A stretch of DNA of 64,000 bases. Origin: Cololabis saira (Eukaryota > Chordata > Actinopteri > Beloniformes > Belonidae). The stretch lies in NCBI RefSeq assembly GCF_033807715.1, contig NC_084596.1, forward strand, positions 34,868,879-34,932,878, in the 5' to 3' direction. A model generated the notes under the pieces. It was not told the origin of the DNA, ran no database searches, and saw only the letters and a list, made by a program, of their open reading frames with translations. This document shows, in pieces, positions 1-13,829 of the stretch (the stretch's first letter is position 1; every line of letters starts with the position of its first letter). Position numbers and translations under genes: made by a program.

Positions 1-1140
1 GTAAATCTGATTACCCAAGCCACCTGTGTATCTTCCCCTATTATAAGAGATGCAATGCAGTTAGTGCATGAGTTGGGTGTTTTATTCAATCAGTCTGGGA
101 AGTTCAAGGCTATCTTCACTGCTATAGCGAAGTCAGATCACACATCTCCGCACACATCTCTAAAGCCTCTCTGCCCCACCAGGTGGACAGTGCGAACGCC
201 AGCCATGCGCTCTGTCCTCACCCAATACAACTCTGTGCTCACAGCCACAGAAGAAATGTCCCGATGCACCACGATGGAAATGTCTGCAAAAGCAAGTGGC
301 CTTCATGACAGCTTTTTGAGGGGCAATACCATTCTCGGCATCGTTCTTGCAGAAGATGTCATGGCTGTGTTGGAGGAGCTGAACTTTTCTCTGCAGCAGA
401 GAAGACAAACAGCATCAGGGATGCTGGCTGCTGTAGAGCATGTGACGAGAAGCATCCAGGCCAAAAGATGTGAAGAGCACTTTGACCAGCTGTACTCCAA
501 AGCATCTCAGGTTGTAACATCTCTAAACCTGCAGCCCATCAAGATGCCTCATGTACGGATGCCACCGAAGCGCTTCACTGGTTCAGCCACACCACATTGT
601 CATTCCACTGCCCAGGCGTACTACAGAATGCAGTACTTCAGAACCTTGGACACTGCTTTGGTGCAGTGCACTGAGCGTTTCAGTCAGGAGGGGCTTCAAA
701 GGCTGCAAAAATTAGAAGACGTACTCATCTCTGGGAAGATTGATGCAGTCCAAGATGAATACCCAGAGCTGAATGCCATGGCTTTAGAAGTGCAGCTGCA
801 AATGTTCCGGGCCAATTACACTTATACATCTTCCTCAGAGGTAGCAGACATTTTCCGGGAAATGGTGCCAGAGGTGCGACATCTTTTCAGGCAAGTTGAG
901 GTCCTCTTGAGACTGCTGATGGTTGTTCCTGCCTCCTCAGCGGAGGCAGAGCGAAGTTTCAGCGCCTTGAGACGTCTAAAGACATGGCTAAGAACAACAA
1001 TGACGCAGACCCGGCTAAACAACATTGCCATTTGCCATGTGCATCAAGAAAAATTGGATGCATTGGACAGGAAACGTATCTGTCAGAGACTAGTCGACTT
1101 AAATGATGAACGCCTCCATGTTTTTGGATCATTTATTTAG
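1..1140 (+). CDS. hAT-type transposase-like protein (ZMYM1/TTF-hAT family), 3' part
   Basis: The frame is open from base 1 to the TAG ending at 1140, about 379 codons. The first in-frame ATG at 55 is therefore probably internal, and the start lies outside the window. The C-terminal third has the hAT dimerisation signature: a hydrophobic run, then 'VPASSAEAERSFSALRRLKTWLR', here cited only by its core AEAERSFSALRRLK, then a T-x-x-RLN-x-IA helix. This is known from hAT transposases and from host proteins derived from them, such as ZMYM1-like or 'TTF-type zinc finger, hAT dimerisation' proteins. No frameshift or internal stop is seen. It could be a live or recent transposon copy or a domesticated gene; the window does not decide. 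The downstream DNA is repeat-rich. Confidence 0.75.
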   Translation, partial: VNLITQATCVSSPIIRDAMQLVHELGVLFNQSGKFKAIFTAIAKSDHTSPHTSLKPLCPTRWTVRTPAMRSVLTQYNSVLTATEEMSRCTTMEMSAKASGLHDSFLRGNTILGIVLAEDVMAVLEELNFSLQQRRQTASGMLAAVEHVTRSIQAKRCEEHFDQLYSKASQVVTSLNLQPIKMPHVRMPPKRFTGSATPHCHSTAQAYYRMQYFRTLDTALVQCTERFSQEGLQRLQKLEDVLISGKIDAVQDEYPELNAMALEVQLQMFRANYTYTSSSEVADIFREMVPEVRHLFRQVEVLLRLLMVVPASSAEAERSFSALRRLKTWLRTTMTQTRLNNIAICHVHQEKLDALDRKRICQRLVDLNDERLHVFGSFI

Positions 1141-1952
1141 ATGATACCCTTCCATCTCTGCCCCCTGCTGCCTTGTCTGTAGTTGCAGTACCTTTACACA
1201 TACTCACCCCATTTTTACACATACAGGACTGTCTCAGAAAATTAGAATATTGTAATTTCCGTAATGCAATTAAAAAAACAGCTTAAGAAAACTCAAATAT
1301 CCTATCTCAAAATAATTTAATATTCTGGGAATCTTAATCTTAAACTGTAAGCCATAATCAGCAATATTAAAATAATAAAAGGCTTGCAATATTTCAGTTG
1401 ATTTGTAATGAATCCAGAATGTATGACATTTTTGTTTTTTTAATTGCATTACAGAAAATAAAGAACTTTATCACAGTATTCTAATTTTCTGAGACAGTCC
1501 TGTAGAGAACAATACATGCAACACTAATAATAATAATAAATAAAAAAAAGAATGCACTGAGAGGAGTTAAGAAACTGAGAAATGTAAATTGTTTTTTGTT
1601 TGTTCAGTCTTGTATGCACTTTTACTGTTAAACAATTTTTTACTGTCAAATGAATAAATCTGTATATACATTCATTTTAACATCAAGATTTTACATTTCA
1701 TTCTTTGTACAAATCTACGATTTCATTCACATTAAACGTTTCAGTGTGAATTAAAAGTCCATCGTCTGCTATGGATTTTTTGTCGTTCCAATCACAATAT
1801 TTACAACCTGCTTTAGGTATGTAATTTTTCCCAACTGAAAGCTATCCTATTCACTACTATCTCAGATAAATTGCAGACTATTCCTTAAATAAAAATCATA
1901 GAACTTTGGGAAATGCACCTTTTAAAAAAAAATTTTTGGACCCCCCCAATGT
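1141..1952. other. Repeat-rich flank after the hAT frame
   Basis: AT-rich DNA without a supported gene. It holds the palindromic MITE at 1224-1502. The rest may be the 3' UTR or terminal part of the hAT-like unit. Confidence 0.5.
1224..1502. mobile_element. Palindromic mariner-like MITE, copy 1
   Basis: Ends are CAGGACTGTCTCAG and its reverse complement, flanked on both sides by TA (1222-1223, 1503-1504), the Tc1/mariner target duplication. The inside is largely self-complementary and non-coding. A second copy sits in wdr33 intron 9 at 36315-36717. Confidence 0.8.
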
Positions 1953-2354
1953 CTATACCATGGTTACGCCCTTGAGCTGCATTATCCTGTCAGAAGCATC
2001 ACAGAGGGACTTCTCCATCTCTTTCTGCGTGTTTGCGGTCTCTGTGTGAGTTTTATGCAGCGTGTCGATCTTCAGTGATAACTCGGTGCGCAGCATATTA
2101 ATGTCAGCTTTGGCTTCGTCCCGAAGGGTAGAAATATCTTTACGTATCTCCTGGTGCATGTCAATAATCTGCGTTTTAATGTCTTTCATCATACCGTCAC
2201 GATAAGTTTGTAGTTCGTTTCGCAGAGTCCTCACGGAGATGGGTAAATCTTCTTCCTTGGGGCCCGCCATCCTGCCTTTCATTTCAGCCGGTGAAGAGGC
2301 CGGCGGAGTTTGTAAAGTTTTCTGCGTGTATCTTGAGCCGGTGTTCTTATTCAT
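1953..2354 (-). mobile_element. LINE (L1/Tx1-type) ORF1 N-terminal fragment
   Basis: A 133-codon frame with an N-terminal basic/proline-rich part and a long coiled coil of charged heptads (residues about 45-125). This is the usual layout of the amino-terminal half of fish L1-clade ORF1 proteins. The RRM and carboxy-terminal domains are missing, so this is a truncated copy. The DNA at 2355-2600 is probably its 5' UTR. Assignment rests on overall character, not on a search. Confidence 0.5.
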
Positions 2355-2544
2355 GTCGACTTTCAGTGTTTCGGGGGTTTATAGAGTAGTTTTAACAAAG
2401 GTATTATTCTTCGACTGGTCCAGAAGGTGTTTTTTAATCAAGGTTCAATGGAGCTGCCTTTACCTGCTGCTCACTCCATGCGGGCGGAAGCGGAAGTCCC
2501 GTACATGTTTTTTTTATGTAAATCCAAAAGACTTTTTTTCAGTG

Positions 2545-3012
2545 TGGGGCTGGCAAATGGGAAAGGTGTACAGGGCCCCCAAGCACGTGTCCCCCAGGCC
2601 TTAGTAGTTTTGTTATTCAATATTCACCCGATTTGACTGTTATCAATCGGGTGCAATATTTGTATCACATTCTTAAAATCCATTAAATAACACACACACA
2701 CACCGTGCCTGTTTCGTGTCACCAGCCCCCCCCCCTCCCAAAAAAAAAAAAAACTGGGTTTGTATGTGTATGTATGTGTTTGCATATGTATATGTATATA
2801 TAAAATATAAATAAATAAATATAAATAAATGGTGTTATATACATGAAAATAGAGATATTATCTCAGATAATCCGTATGAGATTACATAAGATTACATGTA
2901 ATAAAGCAGGAACTGGTGACGTGATCTCTTTTCCAAGTTCTAGTTTACACTCTTGTTGCAGCACTTGCAACAAGAGTGGGGCCCTGTACACCTTTCCCAT
3001 TTGCCAGCCCCA
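2545..3012. repeat. 35-bp inverted repeat pair with 0.4-kb spacer
   Basis: The stretch at 2545-2579 reappears in reverse complement at about 2978-3012 (shared core GGGCCCTGTACACC). The spacer is AT-rich with a CA microsatellite, a C/A homopolymer tract and a TATG/AAAT-rich tract. No gene is seen here. Confidence 0.7.
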
Positions 3013-3239
3013 GGTAACCTGGTTTCCCCATAACTTAAACACATGTTGTCTATTTACATAACTGTAATGTAATTTTATATATGGAATATATTTTACATTT
3101 TCAGTATTCTTTTGTAAATTTCAGGCATTTTTTATACAAATAAAGGATGGCAGAACGGAAAGTGTGGAACTAAAAGTATCATCCAAACTATTAGTTTTTT
3201 TTATTTTTGCAATTCAGTGTAAAGTCATAGAACCACATC

Positions 3240-4060
3240 ACACATCAAATCAAATCAAATCAAACTTTTTTTATATAGCACTTCTCATACAAATAATGCA
3301 ACACAAAGTGCTTAACAAAAAAAAACAAATAAACATAAAACTTATTAATGCCCTGCCCCCCTCCCCCCTCCCCGCAGACACAAGCACACTACAATTGACT
3401 TAGGTTACACACACAGACACACGGTGCAGACATGGCTGAGCACAGAGGATCCAGGTGAGGAAACGGTAACAGGGAGCTGTCTCATAGCCCGCAGCTACAA
3501 GGGGGGGGGGGGGGGGGGGGCCCACATCCCCATCCCGGTCCGGACGGATAGAGGAGTCCACACCACAGCGGTGAAGCCGTGGTACAGAGCTCAACAACCA
3601 TCCAGGCCAGAACGACCCCCAGGACGATCCCCCTGCAGGCCAGAGTCACTCCCAGCATGGAGGCTCCCCATGAGGAAACACTGGAGATAAAAGCTACAAG
3701 AAAGCAGGATAAAATACATTAAAAGAGTTTAAAGGAGTATAACATAACATAAAATCCTAAAAGTATGTCTAGAAAGCAAGACATTAAAAACTAAAAGAAT
3801 AAGGCAGTAAGATAAAATAGACCATAAATAACGACTGAAATATTTAGATAAAACATGAGATTAAACAAAAAGAAAATATGATAAAAAAAAGGATAAACTA
3901 AATATAAAACTGAGCAGTAAGATCCAATAAAAATAAGGGTGAGCATAAGAAATTTAAAAGAGTTAAATGAGTTAGTTAAAAGCCTGATTAAAGAGATGGG
4001 TCTTGAGCCTCTTTTTAAAAACATCAACAGTCTCTGCGGCCCTGAGTAATAATAAGATGA
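3240..4060 (-). mobile_element. L2-like LINE 3' end, antisense
   Basis: Read on the minus strand, 4040-3960 encodes a peptide ending FKKRLKTHLFNQAF, a common C-terminal tail of fish L2/Rex-type reverse transcriptase ORFs. The block ends at 3240-3300 in an ATCAA simple-repeat tail next to 'ATATAGCACTT', typical of these elements. A 20-base G run lies at 3501-3520. The interior is degenerate. Confidence 0.55.
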
Positions 4061-4311
4061 AGGAGCTCTATTCTATATGTACAGTACAACATACAGATCA
4101 TTAAACCATCTTCAATATAAGTCAAATATTATATAATATTATATAATAAACATTTATTTGACTGAAGATATTGCTCGGATTTAAATAAATGATACAACTA
4201 ATAAAAATAAAAACAATTCCATGAATCAGTTTTACAGCTTCATTGAGTTTCAAATGACATCAGCTGTTATTGTTGACAAAAATAACGTTATTGTTTATTC
4301 TTGAATGTATT

Positions 4312-4552
4312 TCAGCCATCAAGAAGTTCATCTGGTCTTCTGTAACCAAAGAGTTGAAAGTCCTTCTCATAAAGTTTGTACAGCCTCCTCCTGTCCTCCA
4401 GAGGAACCGTTCTGAACCAGTTCATGACAGAGTCGGGAGACGTCATGTTTACGTAGGAGGGAGGGAACTTAATGTCATTGTGCAGCTTCAAGATCTCTAG
4501 AAGCTCCTGAGCATCTTCCTGAAGAGTCTCCTGGTGGCCAACAAAGTCGTAC
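4312..4552 (-). CDS. CHST-like, last coding exon
   Basis: 241 bp, acceptor AG at 4554-4553, stop TGA at 4314-4312. It encodes the segment starting YDFVGHQETL through FPPSYVN to the C-terminal FQLFGYRRP, the conserved end of HNK1-type sulfotransferases. Confidence 0.88.
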
Positions 4553-7500
4553 CTGGAAAGAAAACCAAACCAAATAAAAATCAGTCACAGAAGTGTTTCT
4601 TGTTGTTTTGACTGTGGACACAGGGAAGCCAGAAAACATGTTCCTACTGTATGAGGCAGGGGTGACACAGGCGATGCATCTGCCTCCAGTGCGGCTCAAA
4701 GGGCTCATTCCTCTCGGTCTTTGGGTCCAGCAGGTACTGAATAAAGTTGTGAAATGAGGGGTGCAGACCTGATGCTAACGCCTCATCCGCTGTCTTTGGT
4801 GGATTAGTTTCGTTACCATAGAGACGCAGAATGTCCCTGGCAAAAAGCTCATAGAAGTATTGATTTTTTTTTCTGAACTTGTCCCAGTAGGCAGAGATGA
4901 GACGGACAAATGGGTCACGGACAAACAGGAACTTGGTGTAATGCTTAAGCCTCACCTGCAGGAAAGATGACGACACATCAGATCGTCTATTGATTACAGG
5001 TGTGTACAGATGCGGCTGTATGAACTGACCTTAATCTCTGTTTTTGAAAAGCTGCTGAGGAAGGAGAACTTGTTCCCGGTGTGGATTGAGACATTTTGGA
5101 GAGATGTGAGGTCAGGATATGGCTCATTCTGCTTAAGAACATACATCACCTTCTTCCAGTGGGTACACGCCACCTGTAGAGGAGATACCAAACAGAGTCT
5201 ACCGGCGTGCTGGTGCTTGGTGATGGTGTTAACCTGTTTATTGGCTATACAGATGTTAATAATAATAATAACTCAAAAATGTCAGGAAATTTTGATATGA
5301 GCATGCCCTACTGCCCATTCGTCCCCTCTCGCTGCTTTGGTTTGGGGCTGTACTGGTTGTGTTTAAGGTTGTTTTGGTTGTGTCGGAGGTGGTTCTTGCC
5401 ATGTTTGGGGTTATTAATAATGGCCATTAAACCAAACCAAGGCCTGGATGCACGTTGCGGTTCGGGCCACATTTACGGATGATTTATTCATATTCTACCC
5501 CATACAAATGCATAGGTTTTGTTGCCATAGGATAGTATGAAAGCCCATAGGGGACTTTATTCAAATGCAAATGTAATTCCACAATAGCATTATAATTTTC
5601 CACATATGCATGAGTTATTTGGGACAAAAATGAAATTAAAATGCAATAATTCAATTTGAATTTTCATTTTCACATACTTGTATGGGCATTCTATGACAAT
5701 ATTAAAATGAAAATGGAAAAGCTGTTTCACATTTCATTTTGAAAGATTTAACCTGATTTACAGAGGACAATATTCAAATGCAATAAGAGAAACAGCGCCC
5801 CCAGGCTAATGCATTTACATTTAAATGTCACCAAGCTCTTTTCTGGACAAAATTTAAATTAAAATGCAATTTTCTAACAACTTGCAAATTAAAATGAAAA
5901 CGGCATTTCACATTTCATTTTGAAAGATTTAACCTGATTTACAGAGGACAATATTCAAATGCAATAAGAGAAACAGCACCCCCAGGCTATTGCATTTACA
6001 TTTACATATTACAACGCACTTTTAGGGACAATATTCAATTTGAAAATGCAAACGGTGAGTTTCATTTCCTTTGCCCTGAGCTCGGACTCACAGGCTCACG
6101 CCAGGCTACAGTAGCAATACAGCCTTCACACCATTAGTCGGCGCGTAGCTCTCAGTCAGTACGTTTACATGCAGCAGTTCGTAATGATAAACATTTGTAT
6201 GTAAATAAAAAAGTTGTACCCCAAATTCTGCTGTCACACACATGAGTCTGATAAATTATTAGGGTTAGGATTGTTTTTATGTGAGTAAGAAATTAGGTAA
6301 GAAATTTACCTTTTACGTCTCATTTATTCATTCACACACGCACTAATATACTTGGGAAACAGTGAGGCACCAAATATAACATATTTTATTTTCTCAGATG
6401 GCAAAAATAAGAACTTTATTGATCCCACATAGGAGTAATTCATGTCATATTAGAGAACAAGGTAGTGCCGAAAAACAATATATAGCCTATCCCCCCTCAC
6501 AAAATATATTTTCTCACCAACAAAGCATATTTTACATAAACATATTTTAAAATTTTCAAGTAACAAAATAACATATTTGAACAATTCTTCAGATTTTTTC
6601 AGTTCTTTTATTGTTTGAAAAATGGTTCAAATGTGTCCTTTTGTTATTTGAAAAAATTTAAATTTGTTTTGTTGATGAGAAAATATGTTTCTCTATTCTT
6701 ATTTTTGTGAGGGGGGATAGACTATTGTTTTTTTTCAGCACTACCTTGTTCTTTATAGCTGATATAACATGAATTACTCCTATGTGGGATCAATAAAGTT
6801 CTTATTTTTGCCATCTGAGAAAATAAAATATGTTATATTTGGTGCCTCACTGTTTCCCAAGTATATTAGTGCGTGTGTGAATGAATAAATGAGACGTAAA
6901 AGGTACATTTCTTACCTAATTTCTTACTCACATAAAAACAATCCTAACCCTAATAATTTATCAGACTCATGTGTGTGACAGCAGAATTTGGGGTACAACT
7001 TTTTTATTTACATACAAATGTTTATCATTACGAACTGCTGCATGTAAACGTACTGACTGAGAGCTACGCGCCGACTAGTGGTGTGAAGGCTGTATTGCTA
7101 CTGTAGCCTGGCGTGAGCCTGTGAGTCCGAGTCAGGGCAAAGGAAATGAAACTCACCGTTTGCATTTTCAAATTGAATATTGTCCCTTAAAGTGCGTTGT
7201 AATATGTAAATGTAAATGCAATAGCCTGGGGGCGCTGTTTCTCTTATTGCATTTGAATATTGTCCTCTGTAAATCAGGTTAAATCTTTCAAAATGAAATG
7301 TGAAATGCCGTTTTCATTTTAATTTGCAAGTTGTTAGAAAATTGCATTTTAATTTAAATTTTGTCCAACAAAGAGCTTGGTGACATTTAAATGTAAATGC
7401 AATAGCCTGGGGGCGCTGTTTCTCTTATTGCATTTGAATATTGTCCTCTGTAAATCAGGTTAAATCTTTCAAAATGAAATGTGAAACAGCTTTTCCATTT

Positions 7501-9498
7501 TCATTTTAATATTGTCATAGAATGCCCATACAAGTATGTGGAAATGAAAATTCAAATTGAATTATTGCATTTTAATTTCATTTTTGTCCCAAATAACTCA
7601 TGCATATGTGGAAAATTATAATGCTATTGTGGAATTACATTTGCATTTGAATAAAGTCCCCTATGGGATTCCATAGGATAGAAGGGGACAATTTGGCTTC
7701 AATATCTCAAAAGTTGTAAACAAGTGCCTAATGAGACCTCAGTATGTTGTAGTCCACATCGTCCCGAGTTGTTAACGTTGGATGGATGTCTCTGCGATAT
7801 TGCATTGCCGCGCAACAAGCGTCCAAAGTTCCGTTAGCATCAAAATGAGCGAAGTGGAATATCTCAAAAACCGTAATTGCTAGCATGATGAGACTAAAAT
7901 ATGTTGAAGTCCACAGCGTGTCGAGTCAGGGAACATTTGTACGATGTCTCTACGATAACCTGTTGCCTAGCAACAAGCATCCATGGTCAAATGTCATAAA
8001 TGTCATAAATTGAAAGATAATTATCGCAAAAACTGTAATAATTGGCATAATGACGTTGTACGGTCCTTTAGTGCCAATCGGGCCGAGTGTTTGAAAATTT
8101 GAACAATGTCTCCACGATAAAGTATGGTATGGTATGGTAAAAAGTTACCGAATTTGCGCTTTTTTTTGCCTGCTAGCCGCTAGCGTTGCCACGGTAACAC
8201 GCATCTAACGATGTATGCCATGCATGGTTGCACGTTGCGGTTCGGGCCGCATTAACAGACGAAAAAAGCGTGCGAAATAAGAAGAAGAAACGGGAAACCT
8301 TTTCTGTAAACCAATATATCGCCTTCATTTTCATGTTTTTCCTTGTTTTTTCGGGCCTGTTTTATTTTTTGGGGATTTTTTTTTTTCCATATCAGAGCGG
8401 GGTCATGCTGTACACCCACTGCTGTGCAGGGGGGTTTTTGCTCTATTTTCTTTTTGATGCAGATATGAACGCTTTTAAAACTCTGCTTAAATGACAGGAC
8501 TAAGGGGGGGCTGAGACTTTTTCACAGGCAATTAAGTAATCACACCCTCCTTTACCCTGTGAATCACCCTCCTGTTTAATTGTGCTATATAAATAAACTT
8601 GCCTTGCCTTACCTAAACCAAATTGAATCCTTAGTGCTATTGTTTAAATATTTGTGCAGTTTTTTAAAATAGCCTTTTTTGAACTTTACCATAAATATTT
8701 TTTCAGATAAAACCCCAAAACAAAACTATACTATGTACACAAAATAAAACTATTTAATTCCAGATTAAATTCTTTGTTAGGAGCCTGACCACATGGAAGT
8801 TTAAAATCGCACTAATATAGATTTATTTTTATTTAGCATTAACAGCCTCCATCTGTGCTGTCTATACTGTCCACATTTGGTATTTTGATTTGTTGATGGT
8901 ATTGGCCCCTAGATGGCAATGGTATGCTTACCTGCAGTAGAAGTAAACTGTCACTGGTCAAGTGAGGTTAGTTTAAGTGTCACAATTTTATCTTTTGTTT
9001 GTCACTACAACATTTTACCTAACGCTGATACTTTACATGAAAATACATGGATATGATGTGTGAGAGAGTGATTGTATCCCCTTAACTTGGGAATGAAACA
9101 GTAGATGATGCCGTGTTTGTCATTCACAATAAGATGACGTAAATCCTCCTCAGCGATGTTTCCTAAATTCTTCTCATCATGACATATTTCTCGTAGCAGC
9201 TGCTTCCTTACTTCCTGCTTGAGCTCTGCTGTAATGATAAAAGTAAGGACATGTAAAAGTTTTTAAAACTGAACAATTATACAAAAATGATCAAAGTGGC
9301 TGAAGCTTGATGTAAAGTTCATTTTCTCAGGGGGAAATGACGGGTTGTGTGAGAGTGACGTTGAACCCCCCGTGGAACGTAGAAACACGCTCTGTGAGAA
9401 TTTTGAGTAGCAGGTGTGTACTTTTCTGTTCTTGAGTCACGCTCCATTTGTAATATGACATAAAGATTAAAAGCAAACATCCAAAGAGCAGAAGTCAT
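4312..9498 (-). CDS. Carbohydrate sulfotransferase, CHST11/12/13 branch (gene span)
   Basis: This would be a Golgi type II membrane enzyme that transfers sulfate from PAPS to a GalNAc or related sugar, as in chondroitin 4-sulfation. Three downstream exons join in phase (5173-5030, 4955-4648, 4552-4312). They encode the 5' PAPS-loop region (VACTHWKK), the 3'-phosphate loop (RDPFVRLISAYWDKF), HPCLI-x-YDFVG and the C-terminal FGY. Wording is closest to CHST12 as I recall it (FVRDPFVRLISA, FIQYLLDP, FPPSY). An upstream exon at 9228-9086 supplies the stem plus 'GIIYCFIPK', directly before the PAPS loop. A possible signal-anchor exon lies at 9498-9441. The junction after FIPK is faulty: the donor reads AAG|TTAAGG instead of AAG|GT. 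The joined length of about 297 aa is shorter than vertebrate CHST11-13 (340-415 aa), so the 5' end is uncertain. The gene may be damaged or the assembly may lack one G. Confidence 0.8.
4648..4955 (-). CDS. CHST-like exon with the 3'-phosphate binding loop
   Basis: 308 bp, acceptor CCTGCAG before 4955, donor GT at 4647-4646, leaving phase 2. It encodes KFLFVRDPFVRLISAYW (RDPxxRxxS motif), a variable middle, FIQYLLDP and the conserved LCHPCLI. Confidence 0.9.
5030..5173 (-). CDS. CHST-like exon with the PAPS 5' loop
   Basis: 144 bp, acceptor CTACAG before 5173, donor AAG|GTCAGT after 5030, phase 0 on both sides. It starts with VACTHWKKVMYVL, the PAPS 5'-phosphosulfate loop minus its preceding PK, which is encoded in the exon at 9228-9086. 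Confidence 0.88.
5174..9085 (-). other. CHST-like large intron (3.9 kb)
   Basis: No coding exon is recognisable here. The intron is dominated by the 5536-7670 palindrome. A 20-bp direct repeat with core CACGTTGCGGTTCGGGCC occurs at 5449-5468 and 8229-8248. At 8560-8620 there is an L2-like LINE tail (GTGCTATATAAATAAA followed by CTTGCC repeats). 7690-8260 is unclassified DNA. Confidence 0.6.
5536..7670. mobile_element. 2.1-kb palindromic (foldback) element
   Basis: From about 5543 (CCCATAGGGGACTTTATTC) the sequence is repeated in reverse complement up to about 7667, with the axis near 6603. Each arm is about 1.05 kb with only scattered mismatches and a loop of a few tens of bases. The 11-bp word CCATAGGATAG occurs directly outside each end (5525-5535, 7671-7681), a candidate target duplication. 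Within each arm a block around TTTCATTTTGAAAGATTTAA occurs twice. There is no open frame, so it is a non-autonomous foldback or MITE-like element. Confidence 0.85.
9086..9228 (-). CDS. CHST-like stem/catalytic-entry exon
   Basis: The acceptor TTACAG precedes 9228. The frame encodes AELKQEVRKQLLREICHD, then LRHLIVNDKHGIIYCFIPK. The last part matches the 'LIVDDkhgiiYCyvPK' motif that precedes VACTNWK in the family. The next bases are TTAAGG, so a phase-0 donor GT is missing by one base. Using the GT that overlaps AAG (9086-9085) would put the next exon out of frame. Confidence 0.75.
9441..9498 (-). CDS. Possible CHST-like start exon with signal anchor
   Basis: An ATG at 9498 opens a 19-codon hydrophobic peptide (MTSALWMFAFNLYVILQME) and a phase-1 donor C|GTGACT follows. 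This matches the phase of the exon at 9228. A short hydrophobic anchor fits a Golgi type II enzyme, but it is unusually short. A rival upstream exon at 9704-9641 has a good GTGAGC donor and correct phase but an in-frame TGA unless an internal acceptor is used. Confidence 0.3.
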
Positions 9499-9704
9499 CG
9501 TCCGAATGTTTCTCTCATGACATCTGAAGGCTTTTATAGCCTAAAAGTTTAAACAGCAGAAACAAATGGTTGAAACCTTACTATATAAAAGGTTTGCTGA
9601 AAGCTAAACATTACACATATTCGATTGTCACATTGCTCACCGTGTTGCAAAGGTTTCTGATCCGCTGGCTGTTGTACTAGTGTTCACCAATATCTGCGGT
9701 GTAT

Positions 9705-10626
9705 CTGAAAGAGCACAATCAATGAAAAGAGGAATTTATAAAGCAAAGATAAAGTGAAGGAAAAAAATTTAACTAAATGGATGATATATGAAGTAACTGG
9801 AATTAACTGTCACATTTATTGTCTGATAATGATAATCCAATCAACTACTGTGATTGAACCTGAGAGGGGAAGTTCCCACCAAAGAAAAAGAAGACAAAGA
9901 TTTGTATTTTCAAGTTACAAATTGATAACATTCTGAACTTACCAATGCTGAAAGGAGATCAATGGAAGAAATGCAGGGATGGCGATCACAATGCGCTTTT
10001 ATACACTCCCATAGTCCAGTAGGTGCTCTACAGGAATGCTTTTTGCTTGTGTGTGTGTGTGGGTAATTCCTTCCATTTGTAAGGGGGGATTAGCTAAACA
10101 GGTTCTTTAAACATCTTACTAGGATGTAGAGATGATTCCTAGCTTGGCAGATAGTTAAACAGGTTCTTTAATAAACATCCAGAAGACAGCAGATTTAGGA
10201 TGTTTACTGTCAGAAACACAGTGAAGAGACAGGGGGGATACCTACAGAAAAAATAGATCTTAACCGGAGTCACGTTCTCTCGTCTGACTATGTCTGACTT
10301 GGCAATAAAGTTTTATTCTGATTCTGATTCTGATCGTATTTTAAAACAGTACTATATGTTTTGATTGTGTTTATTTACATTAGTGATAGCTCTGGGAGAA
10401 AAGCTCTCCTTGAGTCTATTTGTGATTTGTGTGACCTGCAGCTCTGTCCAGACGTCAGAGAGTCAAACATGTGATGCCTGGAGTGGGGACTGTCCTTTAT
10501 GATGTTGCAGCTCTGCTGAGGAACTGAAGATGTCCTCCAGGCCGGGCAGAGAGCAGCCAGTGATCTCTTGGGCTTTTTGGATCACTCTCTGTCTGCTGGT
10601 GTGCAACGAGCGTGCCACACCAAGAT

Positions 10627-10640
<14 letters not shown>
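9705..10640. other. Intergenic, 5' of the CHST-like gene
   Basis: No gene seen. At 10300-10335 there is a TTCTGATTCTGATTCTGA simple repeat preceded by GGCAATAAAGTTTTA, a common fish LINE tail. 10380-10640 looks like an old dispersed repeat. Confidence 0.5.

Positions 10641-13829
<3,189 letters not shown>

Noticed and set aside
8228..8494. Hydrophobic 88-codon frame
   Set aside because: T-rich DNA gives Phe/Leu-rich peptides by chance. No homology or splice context is seen.
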